From assembly GCA_029256035.1 (NCBI GenBank), contig JAQSYR010000033.1, positions 1-19,681 of the forward strand: 19,681 nucleotides of DNA, in the 5' to 3' direction. The notes below the pieces were generated by a model. The model searched no databases. It was not told the origin of the DNA and saw only the letters and a list, made by a program, of their open reading frames with translations. A program made the position numbers and the translations under genes. Shown here piece after piece: positions 1 through 7,472 of this stretch. Each line of letters starts with the position of its first letter. Position 1 is the first letter of the stretch. The DNA is from Anaerocolumna sp. GTDB lineage: Bacteria; Bacillota; Clostridia; Lachnospirales; Lachnospiraceae.

Positions 1-687
1 GGAGGTGCAAGAGGTTTAGGTCAGGCAATGGCTGAGTTATTTGCATCAGAAGGAGCTAAAGTCGTAGCAGTAGATATGGAAGGATTAACTTATGAAAATC
101 CTAATGTGGAAGGATATAAATTAAATGTAACTAATTCAGAAGATTGTAAAACATTTTTTGACTATGTTGTTGGTAAATACGGCAAGATCGATGTTCTTGT
201 AAACAATGCAGGTATTACAAGAGATTCCTTAACAAGAAAAATGACAGATGACCAATGGGATTTGGTATTAAATGTTAATTTAAAAGGTGTTTTTAACTTA
301 ACAAGACTTATTGGACCTCAGATGCAGTCACAAGGCGGTGGATCTATTATTAATATTTCATCTGTTGTTGGAGAATTTGGTAATATAGGTCAGGCAAATT
401 ATGCAGCAACAAAAGCTGGTGTTATTGGACTTACAAAGACATGGGCGAAAGAGTTTGCAATGAAAGGCGGCAATGTAAGAGTAAATGCAATCGCTCCTGG
501 ATACACAATGACAGATATCTTAAAAACAGTTCCTCAAGACTTATTAGATGGATTTGCGAAACAGACCATGCTTGGAAGATTAGCGCAACCAGAGGAAATA
601 GCTTATCCTGCTTTATTCCTTGCTTCTGATGAATCCTCTTATGTTACAGGACACACATTAAGCGTAAACGGTGGTATGAGATTATAA
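1..687 (+). CDS. Short-chain dehydrogenase/reductase, FabG-like (5' end missing)
   Basis: The reading frame is open from base 1, and its first residues (GGARGLG) are the glycine-rich NAD(P)-binding turn of the classical SDR fold, so the gene starts about 12-15 codons left of the window; the ATG at 28 lies inside this motif and is not the start. Also visible are the NNAG motif, the catalytic serine in INISS (bases about 352-366), the YAATK active-site Tyr and Lys (about 400-414), and a C-terminal SVNGG typical of FabG. The family reduces 3-oxoacyl-ACP or acetoacetyl-CoA-type ketones with NAD(P)H in the cytoplasm. It sits 21 bases upstream of a condensing enzyme and a transport operon, so a catabolic or CoA-linked ketone/alcohol substrate is as likely as housekeeping fatty acid synthesis. 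SDR membership is secure; the substrate is not known. Confidence 0.9.
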   Translation, partial: GGARGLGQAMAELFASEGAKVVAVDMEGLTYENPNVEGYKLNVTNSEDCKTFFDYVVGKYGKIDVLVNNAGITRDSLTRKMTDDQWDLVLNVNLKGVFNLTRLIGPQMQSQGGGSIINISSVVGEFGNIGQANYAATKAGVIGLTKTWAKEFAMKGGNVRVNAIAPGYTMTDILKTVPQDLLDGFAKQTMLGRLAQPEEIAYPALFLASDESSYVTGHTLSVNGGMRL

Positions 688-708
688 TTTATTAACAGGA
701 GGGCTAAA

Positions 709-1725
709 ATGTCAGTTAATGTTGGTATTGTGGGCACCGGTATTTATTTGCCGGAAAAATATATGACTGCAGCAGATATAGCGAAAGCTACCAATGGGGT
801 GTGGTCAGAAGAAGCAGTAATAGAAAAATTAGGAATTAAGAAAAAAACAATTCCAGGTGAGAATGATGGAACTCAAGAAATGGCAGTAAAAGCAGCTCTT
901 GACTGTCTTAAGAATACTGGAATGAAGGCAGAAGAAATTGATGTAGTTTTATGCGTAGGTGAAGAGTGGAAAGAATATCCTTTAACTACTTCTGCATTGT
1001 ATGTAATCGGTCAAATAGGAGCAGTAAATGCTTGGGGCATTGATGTGCAAAATCGTTGTGCTACAAGTATTGCAGCATTAAAGATGGCAAAAGACATGTT
1101 AATAGCAGATGATAGTATCAATACAGTTATGGTAGCTGGTGGATATAGAAATGGTGACTTTGTAGATTTTACAGATAAAAACATGTCTATGATGTACAAT
1201 CTTGGCGCAGGTGGTGGCGCAATTATATTAAAGAAGAACTATGGCAAGAATTTACTTCTAGGTTCTCACATAATTGCAGATGGAACCTTAGCAAGAGCAG
1301 CTGGAGTTGAAATTGGTGGTATTGCTAATCCAATCAACGGTGAAAACTACGTAGAAGCCTTTAAATCTTTAAGATTAATGGATCCAGTTGGAATGAAAAA
1401 CAGATTAAATGAAGTATCCATGCCTAACTGGTTTAAATGTATCGATAAAGCATTTGAAAAATCCGGAGTAGACAAGAGTGAACTTGATTATCTTTCTATT
1501 TTACATATTAAACGTTCTGGACACAACGAAATGGTAACAGCTTTAAATTTAACAGACGACCAGTCAATATATCTTGAGGATTACGGACATATCGGACAGA
1601 TTGATCAGATTTTATCTTTACATCTTGCATTAGAGCAAGGCAAAGTAAAAGACGGCTCTGTAGTTTCCATGATCGCTGCTGGTATCGGTTATGTTTGGGG
1701 TGCCAATGTAATAAGATGGGGGTGA
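709..1725 (+). CDS. KAS III/HMG-CoA-synthase-like condensing enzyme
   Basis: This is a 338-residue thiolase-fold protein beginning GIVGTGIYLPE, as in FabH-like beta-ketoacyl synthases III. The nucleophile is probably Cys117 (VQNRCATS, followed by a helix). His266 (ILHIKR) lies where FabH has its HQAN histidine. The usual FabH Asn (YGN) is replaced by His294 in YGHIG. Glu86 in VGEEW lies about where HMG-CoA synthases carry their catalytic Glu. The C-terminus (AAGIGYVWGANVIRW) has the family's final Gly-rich strand. The start is well supported by AGGAGGG six bases upstream. Known members join, or sometimes cleave, acyl thioesters by Claisen chemistry; which of these happens here cannot be read. 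Location between an SDR and a Liv-type importer argues for a pathway enzyme rather than the main FabH. Superfamily is confident, exact reaction is not. Confidence 0.8.
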   Translation: MSVNVGIVGTGIYLPEKYMTAADIAKATNGVWSEEAVIEKLGIKKKTIPGENDGTQEMAVKAALDCLKNTGMKAEEIDVVLCVGEEWKEYPLTTSALYVIGQIGAVNAWGIDVQNRCATSIAALKMAKDMLIADDSINTVMVAGGYRNGDFVDFTDKNMSMMYNLGAGGGAIILKKNYGKNLLLGSHIIADGTLARAAGVEIGGIANPINGENYVEAFKSLRLMDPVGMKNRLNEVSMPNWFKCIDKAFEKSGVDKSELDYLSILHIKRSGHNEMVTALNLTDDQSIYLEDYGHIGQIDQILSLHLALEQGKVKDGSVVSMIAAGIGYVWGANVIRWG

Positions 1726-1734
1726 TAAATACCT

Positions 1735-2607
1735 ATGAATATTTTTATTCAAATTCTTCTAAATAGCTTAGAAACAGGCGGTATTTATGCTCTTGCATCA
1801 CTGGGTATTATACTGATTTACAGAACATCTAACACACAAAATTATGCACAAGGTTCCCTTAGTATGTTCAATGCATTTATTACAACATTTATTTTAATAA
1901 AAACAGGATTACCTGTAGGGATTGTTGCAATTTTAGGTATGTTTTGTGCATTCTTTGTCGGTGTGTTAGTAGATAGAGTTGTAATTTCAAGAACATTAAA
2001 AATGCATTCTGTCTCAAAACAGATAATTACACTAGGTTTGATTATGATATTTTTAGGTATTGCACCAATGATATTTGGTACAGATCCTTTACAATTTCCA
2101 AGATTTTTATATGGAAGTCATTCTGTATTAGGAGCAACAATTTCCTATAATGCAATAGTTAATATTTCTGTTGGTATTATTATTATGCTTGTGCTTTTCT
2201 TCATGCTTCAAAAGAGCAAATGGGGCTTATCAGTTAGAGCAACAGCTTCTAATGATGTTGTAGCAAGAATGATGGGTATTCCAACACCATTAATTACAAT
2301 GGCATCCTGGGCAATAGCTGCAGCCCTTGGTACTCTTTCAGCATTGATGCTTGCGCCTACAACCAGTGTTAATTTATCAATGATGGATGGTGTGCAGGTT
2401 ATTGCACTTCTATCCTGTGTATTAGGTGGATTCCAGACCTTCTACGGACCTGTAGTTGCTGCATATATCATAGGTACAGTAAGTAACTTGCTTTCCTATT
2501 ATGTGTCCTCTACCTGGAGTGATTCTATTTTATATTTACTAATTTTAGCCTTAATACTATTTAGACCAAATGGATTATTTGGTAAGAAAATAGTTAAGAA
2601 AGTATAG
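1735..2607 (+). CDS. livH: Liv-type ABC transporter permease (LivH family)
   Basis: This 290-residue, very hydrophobic protein has about eight predicted membrane segments and matches the LivH permease of the hydrophobic amino acid/organic acid (HAAT) ABC family. It opens with the family pattern SLETGGIYALASLGIILIYRTS, and contains the cytoplasmic coupling loop (KSKWGLSVRATASN, then VARMMGI) that contacts the ATPases. It ends in FRPNGLFGKK, also typical. The GGGGGTGAT just upstream overlaps the stop of the preceding gene and is the likely ribosome binding site. It forms the membrane channel with the next gene. The HAAT family carries branched-chain amino acids, but also amides, urea and aromatic or alicyclic acids, so the symbol marks family only. 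Confidence 0.92.
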   Translation: MNIFIQILLNSLETGGIYALASLGIILIYRTSNTQNYAQGSLSMFNAFITTFILIKTGLPVGIVAILGMFCAFFVGVLVDRVVISRTLKMHSVSKQIITLGLIMIFLGIAPMIFGTDPLQFPRFLYGSHSVLGATISYNAIVNISVGIIIMLVLFFMLQKSKWGLSVRATASNDVVARMMGIPTPLITMASWAIAAALGTLSALMLAPTTSVNLSMMDGVQVIALLSCVLGGFQTFYGPVVAAYIIGTVSNLLSYYVSSTWSDSILYLLILALILFRPNGLFGKKIVKKV

Positions 2608-2619
2608 GAGGAGCAGACA

Positions 2620-3654
2620 TTGAGCAAACAAGAAAAGAAACAGGCTGTAAAAGCAAAATCAAACAGTCCATACAAACAATATCTACTCTTTGGACTTGTT
2701 TTATTACTGATTCCTGTACTGGTACATATTGGAGTAATAAAGTATTCATTTTTAACTATTATTGCAAGTATTTTAATCTATTCCATTGTTGCTTTAGGAG
2801 TTAACCTTTTAGTTGGATATTCAGGATTAGTATCACTGGGAACTGCTGGTTTTATGGGCATGGGAACTTATCTTGCAGCATATTTTACAGCCGATTTAAA
2901 ACTGCCATTTGAAATATCATTAATTATTTCTGTGGCTGTGCCAATGATTATAGGTGTAGTTACCGGTCTTGTATCACTTAGAATTGAAGGATATTACCTG
3001 GCAATAGCTACTTTAGCTATTTCTGAAATTTTAAGAAAAGTTTTTGTAGAGTTTGATGTGGTAACTAACGGATTTTCAGGAAAAGATGCAGATTATCCTA
3101 CCATGCTTGGCTTTTTTGAACTGGATAGAAATAGTACATTTATTTTAATAGTTGTAATTTTAATTGCTGTTATGTTTATTACACACAATTTTATTAATAG
3201 TTATACCGGAAGGGCATTGTCCACCATGAGAGGTAGCGAGGCTGCAGCTCAGGCTATGGGTATTAATATCTATCGTTACCGACTTCTTTCTTTTGCAGTA
3301 GCAGTTGGATATGCAGCGTTAGGTGGAGTTCTATACATTCATTTTATTAAATATACCTATCCTAATGCTTGGACCTTACTGTTTTCTTTAAATATACTAG
3401 CTGTCATTATTATCGGTGGTGTCAGATCCATACCAGGAACCATACTTGGAGCCTTTATCGTATTTGGCGTACCAGATCTTATTTTAAAGAATCTTCCTGT
3501 CATTGGAGATATTGACGGTTTAGCATATGTATTTAATGGAGTTTTAATAATTGTAGTTATTTTACTATATCCTGCTGGTTTAATTCATTTTTGGCATAAT
3601 ACCAAAATGAAGTTAGCAAAAGGTCGTAAAGGTAAGGAGGGTAACCATGCATAA
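2620..3654 (+). CDS. livM: Liv-type ABC transporter permease (LivM family)
   Basis: The 344-residue partner permease starts at TTG, supported by AGGAGGAG six bases upstream. A basic, lysine-rich N-terminal tail of about 20 residues precedes the first membrane helix. Family signatures include LLVGYSGLVSLGTAGFMGMGTY, the coupling loop STMRGSEAAAQAMGIN followed by YRYRLLSFAVA, and a periplasm-side-to-membrane segment IIIGGVRSIPGTILGA. The C-terminus is basic (KMKLAKGRKGKEG). Its last bases overlap the next gene by eight bases, which indicates translational coupling. It forms the channel heterodimer with the upstream LivH-like protein. Family assignment is secure; the solute is unknown. Confidence 0.92.
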   Translation: MSKQEKKQAVKAKSNSPYKQYLLFGLVLLLIPVLVHIGVIKYSFLTIIASILIYSIVALGVNLLVGYSGLVSLGTAGFMGMGTYLAAYFTADLKLPFEISLIISVAVPMIIGVVTGLVSLRIEGYYLAIATLAISEILRKVFVEFDVVTNGFSGKDADYPTMLGFFELDRNSTFILIVVILIAVMFITHNFINSYTGRALSTMRGSEAAAQAMGINIYRYRLLSFAVAVGYAALGGVLYIHFIKYTYPNAWTLLFSLNILAVIIIGGVRSIPGTILGAFIVFGVPDLILKNLPVIGDIDGLAYVFNGVLIIVVILLYPAGLIHFWHNTKMKLAKGRKGKEGNHA

Positions 3655-4468
3655 TGCTACTCAAGAGAATAACAACATGGCTAATAATGTAGTGCTTAAA
3701 ATTGATGATCTTTCTATTGCTTTTGGTGGTTTAAAAGCAGTGGATGCCTTAACCTTTGACATCAAGGAAAAAGAAATCTTTGGACTAATAGGACCAAATG
3801 GTGCTGGTAAAACAACGGCATTTAACTGTATAACTCAGTTCTATAAGCCAGACCGCGGAAGTGTACATTTTCGTACCAATAAGGGAGAGGTTGAAAACCT
3901 TGTCGGTAAAAAGCCACATGAAATAATAAGAAAAGGTCTTGTTAGAACATTTCAGAATGTTGAGCTTATTCGTGAATTATCTGTTATTGATAATGTATTA
4001 GTGGGCTCACACATTGAGTTTCATGCTTCTGTTTTAAGTCAGATATTTAAACTTCCAAAAGCAAGAAAGGAGGAAGCTAAATTTAGACAACAGGCTGAGG
4101 AAGTACTAAAATATATGGGTTTATATGACATTAAAGATCAACTAGTTGCAGGTCAACCTTATGGTGTGCTTAAAAAAATCGAACTTGCCCGTACTCTTAT
4201 GTGTGAACCAAAATTAATCATATTAGATGAACCGGCAGCAGGTTTAAATGATTCCGAAACATTAGCATTAACCGAAATTATAAGAGAAATCAGGGACAAA
4301 TATAATTGTGCCATTCTCTTAGTAGAACATGATATGAGATTTGTAACAGATTTATGTGACAGAATTTGTGCCATTTCCTTTGGAAAGCTGCTTGCTGTAG
4401 GAACACCCCAGGAAATTCAAGCAAATGAGCAGGTACAAACAGCTTATCTAGGAAAGGGGGATGAATAA
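3647..4468 (+). CDS. livG: Liv-type ABC transporter ATP-binding protein (LivG family)
   Basis: This cytoplasmic ATPase of 273 residues energises the importer. Visible motifs are Walker A (GPNGAGKTT, residues 49-57), the LivG-specific VRTFQNVELI stretch, Walker B (LIILDEP, 190-196) and the H-loop His228 (VEHDM). The ABC signature position reads QPYGVLKKIELARTL where most LivG proteins have LPYG followed by Q and a basic pair, so its glutamine is replaced by leucine; this is a mild oddity, not evidence of inactivity. The start is the ATG at 3647 with AAGGAGG six bases before; a later in-frame ATG (3677) would shorten the tail by ten residues. The gene overlaps livM and livF, so it is part of one transcript. 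Confidence 0.92.
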   Translation: MHNATQENNNMANNVVLKIDDLSIAFGGLKAVDALTFDIKEKEIFGLIGPNGAGKTTAFNCITQFYKPDRGSVHFRTNKGEVENLVGKKPHEIIRKGLVRTFQNVELIRELSVIDNVLVGSHIEFHASVLSQIFKLPKARKEEAKFRQQAEEVLKYMGLYDIKDQLVAGQPYGVLKKIELARTLMCEPKLIILDEPAAGLNDSETLALTEIIREIRDKYNCAILLVEHDMRFVTDLCDRICAISFGKLLAVGTPQEIQANEQVQTAYLGKGDE

Positions 4469-4469
4469 A

Positions 4470-5195
4470 ATGTCAGAAAGTGCTTTAAGTATTAGTGGTT
4501 TAAGAGTAAGTTATGGCAGTATAGAAGCTTTAAAAGGAATCGACATTAAAGTAAGTAAAGGTCAAATCGTGGCTTTGTTAGGCTCAAACGGTGCTGGAAA
4601 AACAACAACATTACGTAAAATTTCCGGAGTATTAGAAGCAAAGGACGGAACTATTGATTTTAAAGGTCATGATATTACTAAAATGTCACCAAATAAAATC
4701 GCTTCTTTAGGAATTATTCAATCTCCAGAGGGAAGACAGGTTTTTAGAGATCTAACGGTAGAAGAAAATTTAAAAACAGGAGCATATACCGTTAAAGATC
4801 AGAAAACGATTCAAAAGAATTTTGAAAGAGTTTACAGATACTTTCCGGTACTTAAGGAAAGAAAGAATCAGGTTGGTTCTACCCTATCAGGTGGAGAACA
4901 ACAAATGCTTGCAATCGGGCGGGCTCTTATGGGAAGCCCAAAACTATTGTTGCTAGATGAACCTTCTCTTGGTTTAGCACCTTTAATTGTTAAGAGTATA
5001 TTCGAAATAATTAAGGAAATCAGAGAAGATGGAACTACAGTCCTTATTGTAGAACAAAATGCTCTTCAAACATTGAAAATCGCAGATTATGCTTATGTAC
5101 TTGAAGTTGGTAAGATAACAATGGAAGGTAGTGCAGAGGAATTAAGAAATAATCCTCAGCTCATCGAAGCTTATCTGGGTGGAAAAAAAGAATAA
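4470..5195 (+). CDS. livF: Liv-type ABC transporter ATP-binding protein (LivF family)
   Basis: This is the second ATPase of the importer, 241 residues from the chosen start. Walker A is GSNGAGKTT (38-46), the signature is LSGGEQQ (139-145), Walker B LLLDEP (160-165), and the H-loop position is Gln (VEQNA), as is usual in LivF. The segment SPEGRQVFRDLTVEENL is diagnostic for LivF. Two in-frame ATGs exist, at 4461 and 4470. The run AAAGGGGG ends at 4460, directly touching the first but nine bases from the second, so 4470 is preferred. The stop of livG (4466-4468) lies immediately before this start, giving tight coupling. Confidence 0.92.
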   Translation: MSESALSISGLRVSYGSIEALKGIDIKVSKGQIVALLGSNGAGKTTTLRKISGVLEAKDGTIDFKGHDITKMSPNKIASLGIIQSPEGRQVFRDLTVEENLKTGAYTVKDQKTIQKNFERVYRYFPVLKERKNQVGSTLSGGEQQMLAIGRALMGSPKLLLLDEPSLGLAPLIVKSIFEIIKEIREDGTTVLIVEQNALQTLKIADYAYVLEVGKITMEGSAEELRNNPQLIEAYLGGKKE

Positions 5196-5219
5196 TAAAA
5201 TTCAAGGGGGATTTACTTT

Positions 5220-6533
5220 ATGAAAAAAGCTCTATCTATTTTACTAGTTCTTGTTATGGTAATTTCAACATTTGCTGCATGCGGCAAAAAAGAAGAAGAA
5301 ACAGGATCTACAACAGCAACAACAGCAGCAGGAGCTGCAACAGAAGCAACTACAGCTGCAGCAGCAGATGAAAAGCCTGCACAAGGTGTAACTGATACAA
5401 CAATTAAAGTTGGTAATGCAGCAGCAACTTCAGGTGCATATGCAGCAGTTGGTGTTCCATTTAACGCAGGTATTGAAGCTTACTTTAAAAAGATTAATGA
5501 CGAAGGCGGAATTAACGGTAGAAAAATCGAATTCGTTCATTACGATGATGAATTTGATCCAGTAAAAGGTAAAGCTGCTACTGAAAGCTTAATCAATGAT
5601 GACAAAGTTTTTGCAATTGTTGGTCATTTTGGTACTCCTACTGTTGGTGCAACACTTGAATTATTAAAAGAAAGCGGAATTCCAGTAGTTTATTTTGCTA
5701 CAGGTATTGGTGCTCTTTATAACGAAAATGCAACAACTGTAGAGAATGGTAGAGCATTATTCCCAGTTCAGCCAATCTATGTTACAGAAGGAAGACTTAT
5801 GGTTGCAAGAGCTGTAGAACAACATCAGGCTAAGAAAATCGGTGTTATTTATACCAATGATGATGCAGGTAAAGATATTTTATCAGGTGCAAAAAATCAG
5901 ATTGAAAAACTTGGTGGAGATTACAGTATTGTAGTAGAACAAATTAACCCAGGTGCAACAGATGTAACTTCTGCTGCATTAAAGATGAAAAATGAAGGCG
6001 TAGATGCAATTATTGCTGCTTCTATTCAGGCTACTTACCCTACTATCGTAAAAGGTTTAATCAGCCAGGGCGTTAGCAAACCAGTATTTACAACTTATGT
6101 AAATAGTGACCCTGCTACACTTGCAAACTTTACTGCAGATTATGCACAGTTAGCAGAAAAATTCCCAGTATACTCTAATGCATGGGTAGATCTTTCTAAA
6201 CAAGAACAGTTAGATGCTTATGTAGAAGGTATTACTGCATTTGGAAAAGCTGAATATGCTAATAGCGCATATGCTATGACAGGTTGGATTGCTGGTTATT
6301 TCTTAGTTGAAGGTATTAAGAAAACAGATGGAACACTTACATGGGAGAACTTTATGGACGCTATGGAATCTTCTGATTTTGAAAATCCTTTAGGCGGTAT
6401 CTTAAACTATGCAAATGGTCAGAGAATAGGAACTATGTCTATGTCATTATCCAAGGTTACTGATGATGGAACTAAATGGGAAATGGCAGCTCCGATGGAA
6501 GACTTAAACGTAATTTTAGACAGAGTTAAATAA
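5220..6533 (+). CDS. livK: Liv-type ABC transporter substrate-binding lipoprotein, copy 1
   Basis: This 437-residue solute-binding protein of the Leu/Ile/Val-binding (type I periplasmic-binding) family delivers the ligand to the importer. It has a lipoprotein signal peptide with lipobox FAAC, so Cys21 should be lipid-anchored on the outer face of the membrane, then a Thr/Ala-rich linker to about residue 58, then two Rossmann-like lobes. Typical segments are ATSGAYAAVGVPFNAGIEAYF, GGINGRKIEFVHYDDEFDP and AIVGHFGTPT. AAGGGGG nine bases upstream supports the start. It follows livF by 24 bases with no terminator. A close paralogue of identical length lies at 7473-8786. The ligand is unknown; the symbol denotes family. 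Confidence 0.9.
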   Translation: MKKALSILLVLVMVISTFAACGKKEEETGSTTATTAAGAATEATTAAAADEKPAQGVTDTTIKVGNAAATSGAYAAVGVPFNAGIEAYFKKINDEGGINGRKIEFVHYDDEFDPVKGKAATESLINDDKVFAIVGHFGTPTVGATLELLKESGIPVVYFATGIGALYNENATTVENGRALFPVQPIYVTEGRLMVARAVEQHQAKKIGVIYTNDDAGKDILSGAKNQIEKLGGDYSIVVEQINPGATDVTSAALKMKNEGVDAIIAASIQATYPTIVKGLISQGVSKPVFTTYVNSDPATLANFTADYAQLAEKFPVYSNAWVDLSKQEQLDAYVEGITAFGKAEYANSAYAMTGWIAGYFLVEGIKKTDGTLTWENFMDAMESSDFENPLGGILNYANGQRIGTMSMSLSKVTDDGTKWEMAAPMEDLNVILDRVK

Positions 6534-6550
6534 TTGTAATGAACTATTTA

Positions 6551-6585
6551 TGGGACTGCTGCAATTTCTATTGCAGCAGATCCCA
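6551..6585 (+). promoter_or_regulatory. Strong intra-operon stem-loop without T-tract
   Basis: TGGGACTGCTGCAA and TTGCAGCAGATCCCA form a 14-pair stem with one bulged base and a six-base loop (6565-6570). It begins 17 bases after the stop of the first binding-protein gene. No run of T follows, so it does not look like an efficient intrinsic terminator. A stem here commonly protects the 3' end of an abundant binding-protein message, or partly attenuates the downstream gene; which one is inference. Confidence 0.65.
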
Positions 6586-6594
6586 TTCAAAATA

Positions 6595-6622
6595 ATTATC
6601 ATATCTGTAAAACAGTGATAAT
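6595..6622 (+). promoter_or_regulatory. Inverted repeat before the first hydrolase gene
   Basis: ATTATCA (6595-6601) and TGATAAT (6616-6622) are perfect 7-base inverted copies, with a short CTG/CAG pair inside. The element ends just before the GGGAGG ribosome binding site (6625-6630). It could be a protein operator or a weak RNA hairpin affecting translation of the hydrolase. AT-rich DNA produces such repeats by chance, so support is limited. Confidence 0.3.
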
Positions 6623-6636
6623 ATGGGAGGCTTATT

Positions 6637-7449
6637 ATGGCAAATGCTATAGTAAATGGAGTCGATTTATATTATGAACTAAAAGGAAATGATACAGCAG
6701 AAGAAACCGTAGTTTTCCTAAATGGGGTAATGGCAAGTACTTCAAGCTGGGCATATCAATTACCTGTTTTTGAAAAAACTGGATTTAAAATTTTATTACA
6801 TGATTTTAGAGGACAATTAAAATCAGAGAAACCATCAGGTACTTATACCTTTGCACAGCATGCACTGGATACCAAAATGCTTATGGAACACCTTGGCATA
6901 AAGAAAGCTCATATCATAGGAACTTCCTATGGTGGTGAAGTCGCAATGCGATTAGCTATGGATTATCCAGAAATAGTAAAAACTATAGCGATTATTGATT
7001 CCGTTAGTGAATTAGATGAAGTATTAAGAAATTTTGTCTCTGGATGGATACATTTGGCAGAACAAAAAGATGGGGAAAAATTTTTCTGGGGGATGTTGCC
7101 GTCCATCTATGGGAATGATTTTATTCAAAACAATCATGATTTACTACAAAAGAGAGCGCAAGGAATGACACAAGTACCAGAGGATTACTTTGATGGGCAG
7201 ATAAATCTATATCATACGTTTTTGCAAGACGTTACTATGACAGAGGAATTAAATAAAATCCAATGTCCGACACTTGTTGTATGCGGAGCTAATGATATTT
7301 TGAAGCCACCAAAGTTTTCTAAAATTATAGCAAATCAGATACCAAATGCTGAATTTGCACTCATTCCGGATTGTGGTCACGTAACAATATTTGAAAAACC
7401 TGACATGCTTAATTCTATGCTATTAGGTTTTGTCATTAAAAATAAATAA
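6637..7449 (+). CDS. Alpha/beta-fold hydrolase, copy A
   Basis: This 270-residue cytoplasmic alpha/beta hydrolase shows the full catalytic set: nucleophile Ser97 in GTSYGG, acid Asp220 in GANDIL, and base His248 in DCGHVTIFEKP. The oxyanion region is FLNGVMAS near residue 28, followed by the DFRGQLKSEKP segment often seen in this family. No signal peptide is present. GGGAGG six bases upstream supports the start. It lies between two binding-protein genes of a Liv-type importer, implying that it acts on the imported compound or a product of it, for example an ester, lactone, thioester or C-C bond hydrolysis. The substrate cannot be deduced. A paralogue with the same spacing of catalytic residues sits at 10146-10964. 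Confidence 0.85.
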   Translation: MANAIVNGVDLYYELKGNDTAEETVVFLNGVMASTSSWAYQLPVFEKTGFKILLHDFRGQLKSEKPSGTYTFAQHALDTKMLMEHLGIKKAHIIGTSYGGEVAMRLAMDYPEIVKTIAIIDSVSELDEVLRNFVSGWIHLAEQKDGEKFFWGMLPSIYGNDFIQNNHDLLQKRAQGMTQVPEDYFDGQINLYHTFLQDVTMTEELNKIQCPTLVVCGANDILKPPKFSKIIANQIPNAEFALIPDCGHVTIFEKPDMLNSMLLGFVIKNK

Positions 7450-7472
7450 GGAATTCAAAGGAGGATTCATTT

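Noticed and set aside
28..30. ATG at 28 as the start of the dehydrogenase
   Set aside because: It falls after the GGARGLG cofactor motif; the frame is open to base 1, so the gene starts outside the window.
5305..5375. Thr/Ala linker repeats of the binding lipoproteins as a microsatellite
   Set aside because: The codons are mixed and the linker is a usual spacer behind the lipid anchor; nothing marks it as unstable.
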